DNA of 64,000 bases from Sandaracinobacteroides saxicola (GTDB taxonomy: Bacteria > Pseudomonadota > Alphaproteobacteria > Sphingomonadales > Sphingomonadaceae): NCBI RefSeq assembly GCF_014117445.1, contig NZ_CP059851.1, positions 310,001-374,000 on the forward strand, in the 5' to 3' direction. The notes beneath the pieces are model-generated. The model worked only from the letters and a program-made list of their open reading frames with translations, did not search any database and had not been told where the DNA came from. How positions within the stretch are numbered: position 1 is the stretch's first letter; the number at the start of each line of letters is the position of its first letter. Positions 23,692-33,082 of this stretch are shown here, one piece after another. The position numbers were made by a program, and so were the translations under genes.

Positions 23692-26600
23692 CACGCGGCC
23701 TCCCGTTCAGAGATTCGCGTGACCGGATAGCGCTCCATCACCTTGGCAAGGACGGCCACGCCGGTCGCGTCGGTCGGAACGAACATCCGGAGCTTCCAGG
23801 AGATGATCTCGTGGAACAGGCCGTAGGATCGGAGGCGATCGCGCATCGTGTCGGAGAAGCCCGATAGCTCGATGCGGTGGACGCCCATCACCCGCACGCG
23901 GTGGAGCTGTAGGTCTTCGGCGAGATCGATCACCGTGCCGCCGGCCACCAAGGCTGCGAAGGCATCGGCAGCCGTCAGCGTGGGCACTTCGATCGCGAGC
24001 GCGTTGGCCGCCCAAGCTGGAGACACGCGTCGACCTATGATGCGTTCACCGTCGTCCGTCTGGAGGCGATAGACACGCGTGCACTCATCCGGGAGACGCT
24101 TCCAGATTGGAAGCAGGAGCCCGGCGACGACATGGATCGTGCTGTTGGTGAACTCGGGGATCTGCCCCAGTTCGCGCTGCCATGCCGCCGCGAAGACCTC
24201 GCGATCGGCCACTCGCCAATGGCTTTCCGCCATCGACGCCAGCGATGCATGGTGATGTTCCATCGGCCGGAGCAAGCGCACCCGGCGTTCGATTTCGCCA
24301 TCATCCAACATGATGCTCGGGGCAGGCACCTGCACCGCCGCCCTTGCGGACCGCTCGTTGATGAGCAGAGCCGCCCGTGGATCGGCGAGAAGCTCGAAGG
24401 CTTGCTCGAGCGACAGGGGCCGGTTGCGCTCGCGCTGAGTGATCGTCAGCAAGCGGGTTTCCGCGCCAGTGGCGGGATGCGTGTAGATGGTGTGCCGGTC
24501 GGTGACGACGAAGCTTTCGGCCTTCAGCGTTTCAAGCCCGATGTCATAGGTTCCGCTGGCCAGTGCTCCAGCAATCCGGGCATTGAGAAGTTGCTCGAAG
24601 GCCCTGAACAATATGCTCTGCAGGTCGATCGTCAGCGCCAGCAACCGATTGAGAAAGGTCGTGATCGGCGGCAGCTCGTCGCGGATGCCCGTGTCGTCCA
24701 TCAGGCTGAGGCCGGTGGCGCTCTCGAAGAGCTGGAGCGGGCAGCCATCGACCTTGCCGCGGACGATCAGCATGTAAAGTTGGCGCAGCGCGTCGCGCGC
24801 GTGGGGGCTTTCGAGATTGTCCTCGGGTCTGAAGAGGCCCTGTCCGCCGGTCTGGCGCTGGCCGCGGGTGATTGCCCCGAGCGTGTCGAGCCGGCGGGCG
24901 ATGGTCGACAGGAAGCGCTTCTCGGCCTTCACATCGGTTGCGATCGGACGAAACAGCGGCGGCTGCGCCTGGTTGGTGCGGTTGGTGCGACCAAGGCCCT
25001 GAATGGCGGCGTCGGCCTTCCAGCCCGGCTCGAGGAGATAGTGGACGCGAAGGCGCTGGTTACGCGCCGCGAGGTCGGCGTGATAACTGCGCCCGGTGCC
25101 GCCAGCATCACTGAACACTAGGATGCGCTTGGCATCATCCATGAAGGCGGCGGTCTCGGCGAGGTTGGCGGAGCCCGGACGGTTCTCGACCATGAGCCGA
25201 TCACCTTTGCGGATGATGCGCCGCGATCGCCCGGTCACCTCGGCCACCAGGTCGGTTCCGAAGCGCTGGACGATCTGATCGAGCGCGCCAGGCACCGGTG
25301 GCAGGCTTGCGAGTTTCTCGATCAGCCGGTCACGCCGGGCGACCGCTTCGCGGCTTTCGACGGGCTGCCCGTCGCGGGAAACGGGTCGCGAGGAGAGATT
25401 GCCTTCCGCGTCGGTGAACGGCTCGTAGAGCTGCACCGGGAAGGAGTGTTGAAGGTAAGACAGCACATATTCGCGCGGCGTGATGTCGACGCGCACGTCG
25501 TTCCAATCCTCAGTCGGCACCTCGGCCAGTCGCCGCTCCATCAGCGCCTCACCGGTGGAGACGATCTGGACGACGGCCGCGTGTCCGTCATCGAGATCAC
25601 GCTGGATCGAACGGATCAGCGTTGGGGTCTTCATCGAGGTCAGCAGATGCCCGAAGAAGCGCTGCTTGGTGCTCTCGAAGGCCGAGCGGGCCGCAGATTT
25701 GGCGCGGGCGTTGAGGGTTCCGGTCTCGCCGGTGATGTTCGCGGCCCGCATCGCGGCATCGAGATTGTTGTGGATGATCGAGAACGCGCCAGCATAGGCG
25801 TCATAGATGCGGCGTTGCTCATCGGTCAGCGCGTGCTCAACCAGCTCGTACTCGACGCCGTCATACGACAGGGACCTGGCAGTATAGAGGCCGAGGGCGC
25901 GAAGATCGCGGGCCAGTACCTCCATCGCCGCGACACCGCCGGCCTCGATGGCTGCGACAAATTCGGCCCTGGTGACGAACGGGAAATCCTCGCCGCCCCA
26001 CAGGCCGAGACGCTGGGCATAGGCGAGATTGTGGACGGTGGTGGCGCCTGTCGCCGAGACGTAGACGATCCGAGCGCCGGGGAGGGCGTGCTGGAGCCGC
26101 AAGCCGGCACGGCCCTGCTGCGATGGCGCGACATCGCCTCGTTCTCCCTTTCCGCCGCCGGCGTTCTGCATGGCATGGCTCTCGTCGAAGATGATCACCC
26201 CGTCGAAATCGAAGCCCAACCAATCGACGATCTGGCGGACGCGCGAAACCTTGTCGGCCTTCTCATCGGACCGCAGCGTGGCATAGGTGGTGAATAGGAC
26301 GCCTTCCGGCAGTGTGATCGGCCGTCCCTGCGAGAAGCGCGAGAGCGGCGTCACCAGCAGGCGCTCCATGCCCAGGGCCGACCAGTCGCGCTGCGCGTCC
26401 TCGATCAGCTTGTCCGACTTCGAGATCCAGACGGCCTTGCGCCGACCGTGCAGCCAGTTGTCGAGGATGATGGCGGCGGACTGGCGCCCCTTGCCGGCGC
26501 CCGTGCCGTCGCCGAGCATGAAACCGCGCCGGAAGCGGACGGCGGATGCCGCCTCGTCAGGTGCAGCAGAGACGACATCGAACGTCGCGTCGACAGTCCA

Positions 26601-28025
26601 GGCGCCGCTGAGGAAGCCCGTATGGGCCTCGCCGGCATAGATCACGGTTTCGAGCTGCGCGTCCGACAGTATGCCCTCGTTGATGAGCCGTTCGGGCAGG
26701 CGTGGACGATAGCTTGGCTTGGGCGGCGCGACCGACGCCATGGCCGCAGATTGCACGAGCTTGGTCGGATGGGCCTGAGAGCCGGGAATGCGGATCGTCT
26801 GAAGTCCGTATTCCTCGTAGATGGCGTCGGTCAGTCGCCCACCCTCGGCCGGCTTCCAGTCGAGGGTCTCATAGGAGATGTCGAGGTAACCCGGCTCTTC
26901 GAGCGATGACCTCTGCGGCGCGTTCGCGGTGCCGCGCGCAATCGGACAGGCAACCTGCTTCGGCGCCATCGCCGACGGCGCCGGCAGGGCGACCGAACTC
27001 GCCAGTGTGAGCCGTGGGGGAACGTGTTCCGTGACCCAGCCCATAAGCGTCTGCGTGTCGGGTGCTTGACCCTGTGATGCGGGAAACCGGGCCGGATCGT
27101 CTGCTGGCAGCTTGTCGAAGACGGTGAGCCGCGTCTCGATAGTGGTGCCGTGCTTGGCGTAGACGGCGCCGTCGATGCTCGCGGTGAATACGACGCGTCC
27201 GCGCTCCTGCAGTCGGATGAACGCGTCGCGCCAGGCTGGATGCTCCGGGCTGACATTGGCGCCGGTGATGGCCACCAAGCGCCCGCCCTCGGCGAGGCGG
27301 GCGAGCGCGGATGCGATGTGTCGCAGCGCTGCGTCGGCCATGCGACCGGAGACGTTCGCCATCGCCGAGAATGGCGGGTTCATCAGCACGACCGACGGGA
27401 CCATAGCCGGGTGCAGATGATCGTCGATCTGCGCTGCGTCGAAGCGCGTGACTGCGACCGTCGGGAAGAGGGAGGACAGGAGGCTGGCGCGGGTTTCCGC
27501 CAGTTCGTTGAGGATCAAAGTAGCGCCCGCAATCTCGGACAGAATGGCGAGCAAACCGGTCCCGGCGGACGGTTCGAGCACACGGTCGGCAGGTGTAATA
27601 GCGGCCGCGCGCGACGCGATGAATCCGAGCGGGATGGGCGTTGAGAATTGCTGGAACGTCTCGCTTTCGAGGGAGCGGCGGGTGTGCGTGGGAAGCAGAC
27701 CGGCGACTTTTGCGACCAGCGGCAGGGCAGCGGCCGGAGAGCCGGCTTTTTGCAAAAGCGCTTTGCCGTATTTGCGGAGGAAGAGAACAGTTGCTGCCTC
27801 GCAGGCGTCGTAGGCCAGTTTCCAATCCCAGGCTCCGGCAGCGTCGCTCGCGTTGAAGCTCGCTCCCATCGCGTCACGAAGCAGGGTGGCGTCGACACGT
27901 CGGCCGGCCTCGAGGTGGACGAGGATGGATCGGGCGGCATCGAGCAGGGCGGCCGTCCGATCGACGCGTGGCAGATGAGACGCCGGCCTGTGTTCTTGCG
28001 CGCATGGTGCGGAACGATCGTGCAT
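23691..28025 (-). CDS. Strawberry-notch-type methylase-helicase fusion
   Basis: This 1444-residue protein starts with a class I SAM methyltransferase: VLEPSAGTGLLAI at about 142-154 and the N6-adenine-type motif VLMNPPFSAM at about 213-222. A strawberry-notch helicase follows, with Walker A in GDGTGAGKGRQSA, a DEAH-like IIFDESHAM and a C-terminal helicase segment FSDAGGTGRSYHADLAARN. Proteins of this type are universal on these mobile elements. They are proposed to modify and remodel incoming DNA, possibly protecting it from restriction. It forms an operon with the Toprim gene. A leader related to those of parB and ardC precedes it. Confidence 0.92.
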   Translation of the reverse strand: MHDRSAPCAQEHRPASHLPRVDRTAALLDAARSILVHLEAGRRVDATLLRDAMGASFNASDAAGAWDWKLAYDACEAATVLFLRKYGKALLQKAGSPAAALPLVAKVAGLLPTHTRRSLESETFQQFSTPIPLGFIASRAAAITPADRVLEPSAGTGLLAILSEIAGATLILNELAETRASLLSSLFPTVAVTRFDAAQIDDHLHPAMVPSVVLMNPPFSAMANVSGRMADAALRHIASALARLAEGGRLVAITGANVSPEHPAWRDAFIRLQERGRVVFTASIDGAVYAKHGTTIETRLTVFDKLPADDPARFPASQGQAPDTQTLMGWVTEHVPPRLTLASSVALPAPSAMAPKQVACPIARGTANAPQRSSLEEPGYLDISYETLDWKPAEGGRLTDAIYEEYGLQTIRIPGSQAHPTKLVQSAAMASVAPPKPSYRPRLPERLINEGILSDAQLETVIYAGEAHTGFLSGAWTVDATFDVVSAAPDEAASAVRFRRGFMLGDGTGAGKGRQSAAIILDNWLHGRRKAVWISKSDKLIEDAQRDWSALGMERLLVTPLSRFSQGRPITLPEGVLFTTYATLRSDEKADKVSRVRQIVDWLGFDFDGVIIFDESHAMQNAGGGKGERGDVAPSQQGRAGLRLQHALPGARIVYVSATGATTVHNLAYAQRLGLWGGEDFPFVTRAEFVAAIEAGGVAAMEVLARDLRALGLYTARSLSYDGVEYELVEHALTDEQRRIYDAYAGAFSIIHNNLDAAMRAANITGETGTLNARAKSAARSAFESTKQRFFGHLLTSMKTPTLIRSIQRDLDDGHAAVVQIVSTGEALMERRLAEVPTEDWNDVRVDITPREYVLSYLQHSFPVQLYEPFTDAEGNLSSRPVSRDGQPVESREAVARRDRLIEKLASLPPVPGALDQIVQRFGTDLVAEVTGRSRRIIRKGDRLMVENRPGSANLAETAAFMDDAKRILVFSDAGGTGRSYHADLAARNQRLRVHYLLEPGWKADAAIQGLGRTNRTNQAQPPLFRPIATDVKAEKRFLSTIARRLDTLGAITRGQRQTGGQGLFRPEDNLESPHARDALRQLYMLIVRGKVDGCPLQLFESATGLSLMDDTGIRDELPPITTFLNRLLALTIDLQSILFRAFEQLLNARIAGALASGTYDIGLETLKAESFVVTDRHTIYTHPATGAETRLLTITQRERNRPLSLEQAFELLADPRAALLINERSARAAVQVPAPSIMLDDGEIERRVRLLRPMEHHHASLASMAESHWRVADREVFAAAWQRELGQIPEFTNSTIHVVAGLLLPIWKRLPDECTRVYRLQTDDGERIIGRRVSPAWAANALAIEVPTLTAADAFAALVAGGTVIDLAEDLQLHRVRVMGVHRIELSGFSDTMRDRLRSYGLFHEIISWKLRMFVPTDATGVAVLAKVMERYPVTRISEREAA

Positions 28026-28050
28026 GGGGAAGACCTCGAGGAGAGCGGGA

Positions 28051-28115
28051 ACAGGGCGAGCCCTTGGGCGCTCTCTCTCGACCGTCCGGGCTCAAACCCG
28101 TCCCGGCCCCCTCTG
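28051..28115 (-). repeat. Leader repeat C, upstream of the methylase-helicase
   Basis: Read on the plus strand the segment contains GGGCGCTCTCTCTCGACC, then CAAACCCGTCCCGG and CCTCTGCCTCTC. It is the most divergent of three related leaders that immediately precede three backbone genes. The others are at 31452-31540 and 32581-32660. Confidence 0.5.
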
Positions 28116-28143
28116 CCTCTCGACGTGCGAGCGGCAGGCTGAA

Positions 28144-28788
28144 TCAGCCGAAGCGCCGGCCCGCTTCGGTGAAGGTGTAGCCGTTCGCTGCAATCGCCTC
28201 GTCAACCACCTCGTCCGAGGTCAGATGCTCGTATTCCCGTTCGAGCTGGCGGTAGAGCCAGCGGGCCAGATCGCGGAGCGCTTCCGATACGGCATCTTCT
28301 GCATCGGCGGTCATGTCCTGACCCACGGGACTGTCGCGATCGACCATGATGGCCATGCACTGCTCGTGATAGTAGCGCCCCCGCTGGGTCATCGTGGCTC
28401 GGAGCTGGTAGACGTTGCGCCGCTGAACGGGCTGGAGGGTATCGGCGATCCGGTGAAGCGCGGTATCCGTCGGTGCATAGGCCCGGATGCGGCCGGAGGC
28501 GGATCTCGCGTGTCGGTAGTCGCCCTCGAAGCAGGCTCCGTCGCCCTGGCTCCAGAAGCCCGAAAACCAGATGCAGGGTTTCGAGCGGGTGCTGCCGCTG
28601 AACAGCGGGACAGGGCGCGTCCTGAGGCGGATGCCGAGGATCGCGCAGATACGTTCGAAGTCGTCATAGACGAACTCGAACCAGTCATAATCGAAGCCGC
28701 CCTCGCGGTACCATCCGCGCGCGGCATCCTTCGCCGCAGCTGAGAGTTCGTCGAGGCGATAGACGATGGTCTCGATGATCTCAGGCAT
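28144..28788 (-). CDS. Conserved mobile-element protein
   Basis: The start at MPEIIETIVYRLDEL (28788) gives 214 residues and overlaps the stop of the upstream gene by eight bases. Recognisable stretches are CIWFSGFWSQGDGACFEG, QRRNVYQLRATMTQRGRYYHE and EALRDLARWLYRQLEREYEHL. Relatives are often labelled antitoxin of a toxin-antitoxin stability system, but no toxin partner is apparent and I see no DNA-binding domain, so that name is weakly founded. Soluble, no signal peptide. Confidence 0.75.
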   Translation of the reverse strand: MPEIIETIVYRLDELSAAAKDAARGWYREGGFDYDWFEFVYDDFERICAILGIRLRTRPVPLFSGSTRSKPCIWFSGFWSQGDGACFEGDYRHARSASGRIRAYAPTDTALHRIADTLQPVQRRNVYQLRATMTQRGRYYHEQCMAIMVDRDSPVGQDMTADAEDAVSEALRDLARWLYRQLEREYEHLTSDEVVDEAIAANGYTFTEAGRRFG

Positions 28789-29197
28789 CGGGATCACCTC
28801 CATCCACCGCGGCGGCGAGCCAGCCATCGGTGTCGATCCATCCGAGGGTCTCACCCGTGCCGAGGTCGAGGACGTGCGCACCGCCACCGAACGCATTGAG
28901 CCGGGGCCGCGAGCAGGTATTGGCGTATTGGAAGCCCCAACGGCCCTTGAGGCTGAACTCCGCCGCGCAGAGTTTCACGAACTGGATCAGCCGTTCGGGA
29001 TCGCCGGAGACGTCATCCCGTAGCCAGAGCTGCGAGCCTCCGTGCTCCGGTTGGATGGAAATGAGGAAGCCCTCCGACGGCGGTTCTTCTGGCGCGCCAG
29101 CCTCGGACAAGGCATTGAAGAGATCGAGCGCACGCGCGGCATTTTGTGGCGTGCCGACGTCGAGCAGGCAGGAGAAGTGCGTGAAATAGTCTGCCAT
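28781..29197 (-). CDS. Conserved hypothetical protein of the element backbone
   Basis: The 138-residue protein begins MADYFTHFSCLLDVGTPQNA and has a beta-rich middle (LISIQPEHGGSQLWLRDD) and FVKLCAAEFSLKGRWGFQYANTCSRP. No motif gives a function. It resembles small acidic proteins encoded next to the MPEIIETIVYR-type gene on other sphingomonad elements. It overlaps that gene by eight bases, and a terminator separates it from parB. Confidence 0.65.
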   Translation of the reverse strand: MADYFTHFSCLLDVGTPQNAARALDLFNALSEAGAPEEPPSEGFLISIQPEHGGSQLWLRDDVSGDPERLIQFVKLCAAEFSLKGRWGFQYANTCSRPRLNAFGGGAHVLDLGTGETLGWIDTDGWLAAAVDGGDPDA

Positions 29198-29214
29198 GAC
29201 AGTCTCCCAAGAAC

Positions 29215-29243
29215 ATGGAAAAGCCCGGCGTGGCGACCGGGCT
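29215..29243 (-). terminator. Intrinsic terminator after parB
   Basis: On the minus strand AGCCCGG, eight-base loop, CCGGGCT is followed directly by TTTTCC, a classic rho-independent layout (29222-29243 plus tail). It separates parB from the two hypothetical genes downstream. Confidence 0.75.
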
Positions 29244-29269
29244 GATGGAAGGGGCTTATGAGGAAAGAT

Positions 29270-29293
29270 GCGGGACCGCCGGAGCGGTCCCGC
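29270..29293. terminator. GC-rich hairpin after the parB stop
   Basis: GCGGGACCG, loop CCGGAG, CGGTCCCGC is a perfect nine-bp stem starting ten bases after the parB stop codon. It has no T-run of its own and probably acts together with the terminator at 29215-29243. Confidence 0.55.
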
Positions 29294-29302
29294 CTGGATC
29301 GG

Positions 29303-31447
29303 CTACTCGGCTGCGATGGCCGGGAGCGGCTCGGAATCTTCGTCCGAAGCTTCCTCGTCGCCTGAGAGGAACGCCGGCAGATCCACGGAACTTCCCTCAG
29401 CTTCGGGTTCGCCCGGTTCGGACGATGTGTCCGTGTCGGCGAGCCGCAGCGGCTCGGGGAGCCACCGGGCGTCGGCGAGAAGGCGTTCGGCTTCTTTGGC
29501 CATTTCAGCCTTCTTCAGATGCTCGATGAGCTGCGCCGCCCGGTCTCCCGCGCCCTCACGCACGGCCTCGACGATGCGGTGCTTCGGCACCCGGCCGAGA
29601 TAATTGTCGACCGAAGGACGCCATCCGGCCTCCACCATGTCGAGACCAGTCGCCCGCGCGAGCCGGTCGGCCTGGGTAAGACGGCGTTCGAGCCCGTGCT
29701 GGGACACGCCGTTCCCGCCGTAGGGGTTCGGCTTCTCGTAAAGCGCGTTGACGCCGAAGCTCACGCAATGCGCGAGCAGCGAGAGTCGGCTCTCGTCGTC
29801 GAGTGCCGACAGCCAGTTCCAGAGCGCCTGATCGTCCTGCGGAAGATCGGCCTTCCAGGCGTCCTGACGCTTCGCGATCGCGCGTGCGGAGGGGCTGTCC
29901 TTGAGGTCGGCGGCCTGTGCGGGGAAGAAGACGTGTCGCACGGACGCTTCCAGGCATCCGCCGCCGGTGCTGGTGCGCTGGAATGTGTCGATGACGAGCT
30001 TGTGCAGCAGCGCCGTCAGCGCGGTCTGTGGGTTGCTCGCCACGGCGTCGCGCAGCGCGAGCGTGCGATGGGCGGTCAGTTCGATCACCAGGCGCTCGGG
30101 CAACGGCTTGATCACGTCGTCCTCGTCGTCCTCGCTTTCGATCGGCTGCCCGCCGACCGTGATGACGGTGCGGGACGTGCCGCTCGGTCCGGGTTCGCCG
30201 GCTTGGGCGCTGGTCGCCGCCGTAGCGCCATCGGTCTCGTCATCGGGCAGGACGAGGGGCGCCTCGTCGTCCGGGCGAACATAGCCGCGTTCGACCACGA
30301 GCCTGCCGTCCGCGCCGATGCTGACGAAAACGCCTGCACGGGTGATGTCGCTCGGATCGAAGATCATCGGCCGGTTGTCGAACTCGCCAAGCATGGCTTC
30401 GATCTCACCGAGCCGCGCATCGACCTCGTCGGGCAGTTCGTCCGCTTCTTCATACTCGGCCTCGAGCCGCTGGTACTCGGCGTTGAGCGCATCGATCGTC
30501 GCCTGCTCGTCTGCCGATCGTTCGGCGGCGACGCCGTCGATTTGGCGTAGACCATGGGTGTGACCGTAGGGGAAGTCGGCAGCGACCTCGATCCACTTCC
30601 AGCCTTCGGCCGCGATGGCCTCGGCCTCTGTCTTCAGCTTGGCGGCAACCAGGGTATCGAGCAGGGTGATATCGGCGAGCCAACCGCCATCGTCCTGTTG
30701 GAAGAGATCGCGCAGGACCGTTCCGCCAGCGGCTTCATAGGCATCGAGCCCGACGAACATGGCGCGGCGGTCCGACGCGCGCACCGTCTTCTCGGTCAGC
30801 ATCCGGCGGATCTGATACGGCTCCCTGGACCAGGAGCCTGCGATAGTCTCCCAGACCTGTTCCTGCCTTGCATGGTCGGCACCGACCGTGAAGGCCATCA
30901 GCTGCTCCAGCGTCATGCCGTCCTCGGCATAGATGTCGAGAAGCTTCGGCGAGACGCCGGCAAGGCGCAGACGCTGCTTCACCACATGGGCCGAGGTGAA
31001 GAAGGCCGCGGCAATGTCTTCCTCGGACTGGCCCTTGTCGCGCAGCGCCTGGAACGCCCGGAACTGATCGAGCGGGTGGAGCGGGGCACGCTGAAGGTTC
31101 TCTGCGAGGGAGTCGTCTTCGGCCAGAATCGGCGTCGCGGGATCGCGCACCACGCACGGCACGGGGGCAGTCTTGGCGAGGCGCTTTTGCTTCACCAGGC
31201 GCTCGAGCGCCCGGTAGCGACGCCCGCCGGCCGGGATCTCGTACAGGCCGGTCTCAGCGCCATCGGCATCGAGGACGGGCCGGACGTTGAGGCTCTGCAG
31301 GAGACCGCGGCGCGCGATGTCCTCTGCGAGTTCCTCGATAGACACACCGGCTTTGATGCGCCTGACGTTCGCCTGCGAGAGCGTGAGCTTGTTGAAGGGG
31401 ATGTCGCGCGACGGCGACAGGGTGATCTTCTGAATGGCAGTGGCCAT
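29303..31447 (-). CDS. parB: ParB/RepB/Spo0J-family partition protein
   Basis: The start at MATAIQKITLSPSRDIPF (31447) gives 714 residues, much longer than chromosomal ParB (about 300), as is usual for the large plasmid/ICE ParB-like proteins. The ParB nuclease-fold domain contains SQANVRRIKAGVSIEELAEDI and PAGGRRYRALERL (CTP-binding GxxRxxA variant), then ENLQRAPLHPLDQFRAF and an HTH with SAHVVKQRLRLAGVS. The long C-terminus is acidic and helical. It may act in partition or as a transcription factor of the element. A leader repeat shared with ardC precedes it. Confidence 0.92.
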   Translation of the reverse strand: MATAIQKITLSPSRDIPFNKLTLSQANVRRIKAGVSIEELAEDIARRGLLQSLNVRPVLDADGAETGLYEIPAGGRRYRALERLVKQKRLAKTAPVPCVVRDPATPILAEDDSLAENLQRAPLHPLDQFRAFQALRDKGQSEEDIAAAFFTSAHVVKQRLRLAGVSPKLLDIYAEDGMTLEQLMAFTVGADHARQEQVWETIAGSWSREPYQIRRMLTEKTVRASDRRAMFVGLDAYEAAGGTVLRDLFQQDDGGWLADITLLDTLVAAKLKTEAEAIAAEGWKWIEVAADFPYGHTHGLRQIDGVAAERSADEQATIDALNAEYQRLEAEYEEADELPDEVDARLGEIEAMLGEFDNRPMIFDPSDITRAGVFVSIGADGRLVVERGYVRPDDEAPLVLPDDETDGATAATSAQAGEPGPSGTSRTVITVGGQPIESEDDEDDVIKPLPERLVIELTAHRTLALRDAVASNPQTALTALLHKLVIDTFQRTSTGGGCLEASVRHVFFPAQAADLKDSPSARAIAKRQDAWKADLPQDDQALWNWLSALDDESRLSLLAHCVSFGVNALYEKPNPYGGNGVSQHGLERRLTQADRLARATGLDMVEAGWRPSVDNYLGRVPKHRIVEAVREGAGDRAAQLIEHLKKAEMAKEAERLLADARWLPEPLRLADTDTSSEPGEPEAEGSSVDLPAFLSGDEEASDEDSEPLPAIAAE

Positions 31448-31451
31448 GACA

Positions 31452-31540
31452 GGTCTCCGCGACGGGCGGCCTGGAGCCTCTCTCCCGACCTCCAACCCGT
31501 CACGAAAATCGGCGCAGCCCTCTTCCTCTCATCGCTTCCG
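31452..31540 (-). repeat. Leader repeat A, upstream of parB
   Basis: Read on the plus strand: GGTCTCCGC, ACGGGCGG, GCCTCTCTCCCGACC, TCCAACCCGTCACGAAAA and a CTCTTCCTCTC end. It matches the leader of ardC over about 75 bp right up to the start-codon region, although the two proteins are unrelated. A shared regulatory leader is likely. Confidence 0.65.
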
Positions 31541-31607
31541 GAAAGCCGGAACGCCGTAGAGCCGGAAAGACGGGACTGCGCCGATGCTTGGACCGATAAC
31601 GAGTCGG

Positions 31608-32576
31608 TCAGGCCGCCTGGCGTGCGGCCTCGGGGGTGGTGGCAATTGCCTGACCCGGTTCGCCCGCATTTGGGGCGAAGGCCAGCAACCAGTCCGCTGC
31701 CTTGCTTGCCTGACTGGCTGCACGGACGATGGCGCGATTGTCCTCGCGCAGGACCTCGGCCCAGGATCCGATGTAGTCGGCGTGGCGGACGGTCGGGGCG
31801 ATGCCGAGGGCGGCGCAGCAGAGGGCCGAGGCGATTTCGGCCACCAGTTCCTCGAACGCGTATTTCTTGGAGCCGAACGATCCTGTGAGATCGCGCCCCA
31901 GCCGATGGGCCGCGCCGCTGGCATGGGCGCATTCATGCAGCGCCGTGCGATGCCAGTTGATGGGCTCGAAGAAGGCCTGGGGCGGCGGCACCATCACATA
32001 GTCAGGTGCCGGCGCGTAGTAAGCCCTGTCGCCGCCGATGCGAAAGTCGATCCCGCTCGCCCGGATCAGCGCGTCGACCGTGGGCTCGATCAGCCCGGGT
32101 TCGGGCGTCGGCACGGCGGCCACGAGGTCCTCGGGCAGGCCGTCACACTGAGCGACGTTGAAGACCGTGAAGCGCTTCAGGAACGGGACCGCCTGTACGT
32201 CGTCGCCGGTCTCTCGCGCACGACGGCGTTCACCGTCCGGCACGAAGCGGTCGGCATAGACGACGGTGGTGCCGCGCTCGCCCTTTCGGACATTGCCGCC
32301 GAGCGACAGGGCCTGGCGGAAGGTCAGCCAGCCTTGGCTCGGGAAGCCAAGCGAGATCACCGCGCCCCAGAGGACCAGCACATTGACCCCCGAGTAACTG
32401 CGCCCAGTTGCGGCGTTGGTCGGCATGGCGAGTGGCGCCTTGGCCGCGGCCGTCCCCCAGGGCTGGACCCAAGGCAACCGTCCGGCCTCAAGTTCGGCCA
32501 GGATCTTGCCGGTGATTTCGTCATACAGGCTCGTCCGGTCGGCGCTCGGCCGGCAGCGTGGATCAAGTTTCGTCAT
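31608..32576 (-). CDS. ardC: ArdC-like antirestriction protein
   Basis: The 322-residue protein has the ArdC N-terminal ssDNA-binding domain (SLYDEITGKILAELEAG, LPWVQPWG, GRSYSGVNVLVLW) and a C-terminal zincin-like metallopeptidase domain with HECAHASGAAHR (HExxH variant) and YAFEELVAEIAS. ArdC protects incoming conjugative DNA from host restriction or nucleases. The gene is preceded by a leader repeat shared with parB. Its location beside the defence-like cassette fits an element interacting with host immunity. Confidence 0.93.
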   Translation of the reverse strand: MTKLDPRCRPSADRTSLYDEITGKILAELEAGRLPWVQPWGTAAAKAPLAMPTNAATGRSYSGVNVLVLWGAVISLGFPSQGWLTFRQALSLGGNVRKGERGTTVVYADRFVPDGERRRARETGDDVQAVPFLKRFTVFNVAQCDGLPEDLVAAVPTPEPGLIEPTVDALIRASGIDFRIGGDRAYYAPAPDYVMVPPPQAFFEPINWHRTALHECAHASGAAHRLGRDLTGSFGSKKYAFEELVAEIASALCCAALGIAPTVRHADYIGSWAEVLREDNRAIVRAASQASKAADWLLAFAPNAGEPGQAIATTPEAARQAA

Positions 32577-32580
32577 CGCG

Positions 32581-32660
32581 GGTCTCCGCTACGGGCGCCG
32601 GAAGCCTCTCTCCCAGCCTTCAACCCGTCACGGAAAACCCAGCCTGCACTCTCACTCTCG
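32581..32660 (-). repeat. Leader repeat B, upstream of ardC
   Basis: Read on the plus strand: GGTCTCCGCT, ACGGGCGCC, GCCTCTCTCCCAGCC, TTCAACCCGTCACGGAAAA and ACTCTCACTCTC. It is nearly colinear with repeat A in front of parB and related to repeat C. Confidence 0.65.
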
Positions 32661-33033
32661 GGGGCGTTGCGGGGAACTCCCCGCAGAAGGGGTCGGCTGA
32701 GACACGGCTCAGCTGCAGGGGAATGCTTTCCCCTCAACCGCTTACGGCGGTAGACAGCGCTGTCGAATCTCAATTAGCGGGTTTCTGGCTACCAATCTGC
32801 CGACGTTTTAACCTATCTCCACTTGGGAGTTTGGTTGAAGAGATCCGTCGACCTGCGTGCCGTCATATGGCGGCAGGCAGAGCTGAAAAGACCGTTCGAG
32901 GCGCGATCTCACCATGGGTTGTACGGCTGCGCGCCGAGCTTTAGGGCTTCCTGAGCAACAAAATAGATCTGTATTTCAATACTTTGAAAAAAAGTTTGTC
33001 GAACCGCGCACATTAGGCTCGGGATGTTGGCCT

Positions 33034-33065
33034 AGTGTAAGTGTCACCACGCGGCCAGGAGCCGT
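33034..33065 (+). promoter_or_regulatory. Shared upstream element 1 of the GHKL cassette
   Basis: AGTGTAAGTG (33034-33043), eight bases, then CGGCCAGGAGCCGT (33052-33065, a CGGC/GCCG mini-hairpin), 17 bases before the ATG. The same two blocks recur before the sigma-like gene at 35137-35160. Confidence 0.5.
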
Positions 33066-33082
33066 GATCAAAGGAGGATGAC

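Larger units (their letters stand above)
32577..33082. other. 506-bp divergent intergenic region
   Basis: The region separates minus-strand ardC from the plus-strand GHKL cassette. It contains leader repeat B (32581-32660) and the upstream element of the first ATPase gene (33034-33065). An A+T-rich stretch around 32955-33000 may hold the cassette promoter. No supported ORF. Confidence 0.55.
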
